From the NCBI RefSeq assembly GCF_017304635.1, contig NZ_JAFKMA010000002.1, forward strand, positions 186,001 through 250,000: DNA of 64,000 nt, in the 5' to 3' direction. This DNA comes from Sphingomonas sp. GTDB taxonomy: Bacteria > Pseudomonadota > Alphaproteobacteria > Sphingomonadales > Sphingomonadaceae. Both the position numbers and the translations under genes were made by a program. Below the pieces are notes generated by a model that saw nothing but the letters and a program-made list of their open reading frames with translations, was not told where the DNA came from and did no database searches. Each line of letters opens with the position of its first letter. Positions within the stretch are counted from its first letter, which is position 1. Below, piece after piece: positions 61,418-64,000 of the stretch.

Positions 61418-62113
61418 TTACGCTGCGCCGCTCACCTCGGCCGTATCCACCTTGATCCCCGGGCCCATGGTCGAGCTCAGCGCGACCTTCTTGACGTACT
61501 TGCCCTTGGCGCCCGACGGCTTGGCCTTGACCACCGCATCGACCAGCGCGTCGAAGTTCGCGCGCAGATCCTCGGCCGGGAACGACGCCTTGCCGATGCC
61601 CGAATGGATGATGCCGGCCTTTTCGACGCGATATTCGATCTGGCCGCCCTTGGCCGCCTTCACCGCGCCGGCGACGTCCATCGTGACGGTGCCGAGCTTC
61701 GGGTTCGGCATCAGACCCTTCGGACCCAGCACCTTGCCGAGACGGCCGACGACGCCCATCATGTCCGGGGTCGCGATGCAGCGGTCGAAATCGATCGTGC
61801 CGCCCTGGACCGTCTCCATCAGGTCCTCGGCCCCGACGACGTCGGCGCCAGCGGCGCGCGCCTCATCGGCCTTCGCGCCCTTGGCGAACACGCCGACACG
61901 GACGGTTTTGCCGGTGCCTTTTGGTAAGGTCACAACACCGCGGACCATCTGGTCGGCATGGCGGGGGTCGACGCCGAGGTTCAGCGCGACTTCGATCGTC
62001 TCGTCGAACTTCGAGGTGGCGCCCGCCTTGGCCAGCGCGATCGCTTCGTCGACGCCGTGCAGCTTCTCGCGGTCGATCGTCACGGCCTTCTGCTTCTTGC
62101 TCACGAATGCCAT
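61418..62113 (-). CDS. rplA: 50S ribosomal protein L1
   Basis: A 231-aa ribosomal protein. The two-domain L1 fold with [21 protein letters not shown] at the start, [20 protein letters not shown], and the rRNA-binding [13 protein letters not shown] and [11 protein letters not shown] near the end. It starts 4 bp after rplK. In other bacteria L1 represses its own operon by binding the leader. No leader site is evident here. Confidence 0.98.
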   Translation of the reverse strand: MAFVSKKQKAVTIDREKLHGVDEAIALAKAGATSKFDETIEVALNLGVDPRHADQMVRGVVTLPKGTGKTVRVGVFAKGAKADEARAAGADVVGAEDLMETVQGGTIDFDRCIATPDMMGVVGRLGKVLGPKGLMPNPKLGTVTMDVAGAVKAAKGGQIEYRVEKAGIIHSGIGKASFPAEDLRANFDALVDAVVKAKPSGAKGKYVKKVALSSTMGPGIKVDTAEVSGAA

Positions 62114-62117
62114 GATC

Positions 62118-62549
62118 TCAGCCCTCCACCACTTCGAGGCCCATCGCGCGGGCGGAGCCTTCGATGATCTTGGTCGCAGCCTCGATGTCGTTGGCGTTCA
62201 GGTCCTTCATCTTCGCCTCGGCGATCGCCGACAGCGCCGAGCGCTTGATCTTGCCCGCGCTGACCTTGCCCGGCTCCTTCGAGCCCGACTTCAGGTTCGC
62301 CGCCTTCTTGATGAGGAAGGTCGCCGGCGGCGTCTTCGTCACGAACGAGAAGCTGCGGTCGGCATAGACGGTGATGACGGTCGGGATCGGCGCGCCCTTT
62401 TCCATGTCGCCGGTCGCGGCGTTGAACGCCTTGCAGAATTCCATGATGTTGACGCCGCGCTGACCCAGCGCCGGGCCGATCGGCGGCGACGGGTTGGCGG
62501 CGCCGGCGGGCACCTGTAGCTTGATATAGCCGGTAATCTTCTTTGCCAT
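62118..62549 (-). CDS. rplK: 50S ribosomal protein L11
   Basis: A 143-aa ribosomal protein. The N-terminal domain begins [14 protein letters not shown] and has [23 protein letters not shown]; the C-terminal domain ends with [12 protein letters not shown]. Both domains are intact. It is upstream of rplA by 4 bp in the standard order. The usual nusG and secE genes are not directly upstream. Confidence 0.98.
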   Translation of the reverse strand: MAKKITGYIKLQVPAGAANPSPPIGPALGQRGVNIMEFCKAFNAATGDMEKGAPIPTVITVYADRSFSFVTKTPPATFLIKKAANLKSGSKEPGKVSAGKIKRSALSAIAEAKMKDLNANDIEAATKIIEGSARAMGLEVVEG

Positions 62550-62693
62550 TTTTCACTCTTTTCCAAGTTTAGCGGTCCGGACGAGCGCGAACGCTCTCCC
62601 GCAAGTTCCACAGCGATAGCTTTGGAAGCGCGCGCCGATAGCCGAACCCGGCCGCCATTGCAATGTAGGAAGCCGCTTGCGACGAAAATGCGC

Positions 62694-62951
62694 ATGGCCA
62701 GACCGTTTTCGCGCGACCAGGCGCTCCAGAACCGCACCTTCCTGCGCGAATTGCGGCGCACCGGCAACGTGCGTCTCGCCGCTCGTCTCGCAGGGATGAA
62801 GTACGGCACGATGCAGCATCGCCGCGCGACGCATCCGGCGTTTGCGCTGGCGTGGGAGACGGCGGTCGCCTTCGCGCAGGCGCGGTTGCAGGGGGAGGGG
62901 TTGCGGGGGCCGGTGGCGGGGAAGGGGGTGGTGGCAAGTAACGGGTCGTAG
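62694..62951 (+). CDS. Small HTH-like protein, related to the next gene
   Basis: An 85-aa protein with a segment LRRTGNVRLAARLAGMKYGT, HRRATHPAFALAWETAVAF that aligns with the N-terminal part of the next gene (LGVTCNVRLAAAAAGAAVAA, RRRRRDPGFAREWRLALERG). This looks like a helix-turn-helix, similar to phage terminase small subunits in memory. The C-terminus ends in a low-complexity Gly-rich tail. It is divergent from rplK. The alternative ATG is at 62688. It may be a truncated paralogue. Confidence 0.6.
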   Translation: MARPFSRDQALQNRTFLRELRRTGNVRLAARLAGMKYGTMQHRRATHPAFALAWETAVAFAQARLQGEGLRGPVAGKGVVASNGS

Positions 62952-62952
62952 G

Positions 62953-63060
62953 GGCCGCCAGCGGCGAAGCCGCTGTCGTCGGACGGAGCAGCTGCGCTGC
63001 TCGCCGGCCGGCCGTCCTCCGTCTCGCGAGCAGCTGCGCTGCCCGTGTGCGGCGCTACGC
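62953..63060. repeat. Palindromic repeat, family D-like, between the two HTH genes
   Basis: Contains CAGCGGCGAAGCCGCTG, CGTCGGAC, GAGCAGCTGCGCTGCTC and GCGAGCAGCTGCGCTGC. It overlaps the GTG start proposed for the next gene. Confidence 0.6.
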
Positions 63061-63758
63061 TGCGGACGGCTGGCGGCGAACCGGTCGTCACCCGCCGCAA
63101 CGACGGCAAGCTCCAGATGCGCGCCGCCCAGCCCGGCAAGCTGACGCGCCAGTGCGAGCAGGTGTTCCTCGCGACCCTCGGCGTCACCTGCAACGTCCGC
63201 CTCGCCGCCGCCGCGGCCGGGGCGGCGGTCGCGGCCTTCTATCGCCGGCGGCGGCGCGATCCCGGCTTCGCGCGCGAGTGGCGGCTGGCGCTGGAGCGGG
63301 GGTACGAAGCGCTGGAGATGGCGCTGCTCGACGCCGGGTCGGTGCATAGCCACGAACATGACGACTGGCGCCACAACGAGCCGCCGCCCATGCCGCCGAT
63401 GACCGCCAACCAGGCGTTGCAGCTCATGTACCTCCACCAGAAGGAAGCCCGCCTGCTCGCCGAGCCGCCGCATCTGCGCCGTCGTCGCGGCGAGACCAGC
63501 GACATGTGGTCGTTCCGTGTCGCCGCGATGACCGAGGAAGCGCGCCGCCGCGAGCGCGAGAAGTTCGAGATCGCCGAAGCCGCGCGTCGGGCGGACGGCA
63601 AGTCGACCTGGAAGGATTACCTCTCCACCTCGCCCAGGCTCGCCCAGATCGGCGGGATGACCCCGCTGGAAGCGACAAAGGCGATGTACGACGACAGCCG
63701 CGCGTTGTTCGGGGGCTGGCGGCTGGGGGATATGGCGGACGACGCCGATGACGGGTAA
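63045..63758 (+). CDS. HTH-containing hypothetical protein (terminase small subunit-like)
   Basis: A 237-aa protein. Residues about 30-85 carry the HTH-like segment shared with the upstream gene (NVRLAAAAAG, FYRRRRRDPGFAREW), and the C-terminal 150 residues are rich in Arg, Glu and Ala with conserved-looking HEHDDWRHNEPPPMPPMT and QLMYLHQKEARLL. The GTG start at 63045 lies inside a repeat, so the true start may be further on or lost. It may bind DNA; a phage origin is possible but no other phage gene is visible. Confidence 0.6.
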   Translation: MCGATLRTAGGEPVVTRRNDGKLQMRAAQPGKLTRQCEQVFLATLGVTCNVRLAAAAAGAAVAAFYRRRRRDPGFAREWRLALERGYEALEMALLDAGSVHSHEHDDWRHNEPPPMPPMTANQALQLMYLHQKEARLLAEPPHLRRRRGETSDMWSFRVAAMTEEARRREREKFEIAEAARRADGKSTWKDYLSTSPRLAQIGGMTPLEATKAMYDDSRALFGGWRLGDMADDADDG

Positions 63759-63783
63759 CGACCCAACTGCGGTCGCCGCGCGA

Positions 63784-64000
63784 TCAGCCAACCCTGTAGC
63801 CGTCAACACCTCTGATCGGCATCGGTGTGAACGTTAGCTTTCCGCCCTTTGACGTGGGCCATGCTTTTCGAAGCGCCTCATTGACGAGAATTATGTTTTT
63901 ACCTGCCGACAGCTTCGTGGCGTAATAAACGCATGGCCCGATAACCTTCGGATGCATCCTAGAAGGGACCCCGATTAACTGGACGATCGCGTCTCCAAAA
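63784..64000 (-). CDS. 3' part of a class III nucleotidyl cyclase-like gene, cut by window edge
   Basis: An open minus-strand frame of 71 codons running off the right edge, ending with TGA at 63784-63786. The visible residues include GDAIVQLIG, PSRMHPKVIGPCVYYATKL, NIILVNEAL and the final IRGVDGYRVG, which resemble the end of an adenylate/guanylate cyclase catalytic domain (the G-x-x-V-x-x-A-x-x-L helix and the KG-V strand). The stretch is more AT-rich than its neighbours. The start and the rest lie outside. Confidence 0.5.
   Translation of the reverse strand, partial: FGDAIVQLIGVPSRMHPKVIGPCVYYATKLSAGKNIILVNEALRKAWPTSKGGKLTFTPMPIRGVDGYRVG

Overview
The window is chromosomal DNA of a high-GC alphaproteobacterium, most likely Sphingomonas or a close relative. 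The evidence is the Sphingomonadales-like protein content (hflK-hflC-degP block, MucR-type regulator, EcfG-type promoter, OPT transporter, TonB-dependent receptor), strong GC bias at third positions, and families of GC-rich palindromic repeats between genes. I see no rRNA or tRNA gene, CRISPR array, integrase or transposase.

Layout. 1-2700: 3' part of a GT4-like glycosyltransferase and a GH130 enzyme. 2860-6860 (minus): OPT transporter, GNAT protein, M20 amidohydrolase. 6971-10591 (minus): degP, hflC and hflK, an envelope quality-control unit, with an Mrp-type Fe-S carrier divergent from it. 11727-16035: CoA-binding protein, small secreted Cys-containing proteins, homoserine dehydrogenase, 2OG-Fe(II) oxygenase. 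16200-20523: MFS exporter, an acidic protein behind an EcfG-type promoter, YdeI-like protein, orphan ExbD, lipoprotein, CHRD protein. 20524-21966: an AT-rich islet with a decayed 260-codon gene between palindromic repeats. 21968-26421: nrdB and nrdA, separated by two tiny membrane proteins, a DUF2171 protein and a DUF559 nuclease-like gene flanked by inverted hairpin repeats. 26912-27443: RelB/YafQ-type toxin-antitoxin pair. 27440-31557: MASE/PAS/GGDEF/EAL/PilZ protein, GST, soluble PAS-MCP protein. 31683-36628: class I fumarase, MBL-fold hydrolase, secreted proteins including an aspartic protease-TPR fusion. 37008-43042: TonB receptor, DUF3617 lipoprotein, uvrB. 43058-45328: PRC-barrel protein, lipoprotein, a 49-aa protein plus DUF3175, a repeat cluster, and a probable structured RNA with an 18-codon ORF behind a Shine-Dalgarno matching 13 nt of the 16S 3' end. 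45329-50265: ClC channel, DUF4345/DUF2721 pair, BioF2-like acyltransferase, a hypothetical. 50530-55645: MucR-like regulator lacking the zinc Cys, Na-efflux-type ABC pair, hybrid histidine kinase. 55813-62549: trmB, membrane protein, DUF188 protein, DEAD-box helicase, SDR, rplA and rplK. 62694-64000: two related HTH proteins and the 3' end of a cyclase-like gene.

Most genes are housekeeping or envelope functions in short runs with 1-4 nt overlaps. The least ordinary parts are the RNA and mini-ORF at 44986-45266, the islet pseudogene at 21007-21788, the DUF559 gene with inverted repeats at 23956-24446, the conserved interior of the large palindromic repeats, and the regulatory sites at 17455 (EcfG) and 50370 (FNR/FixK-type).
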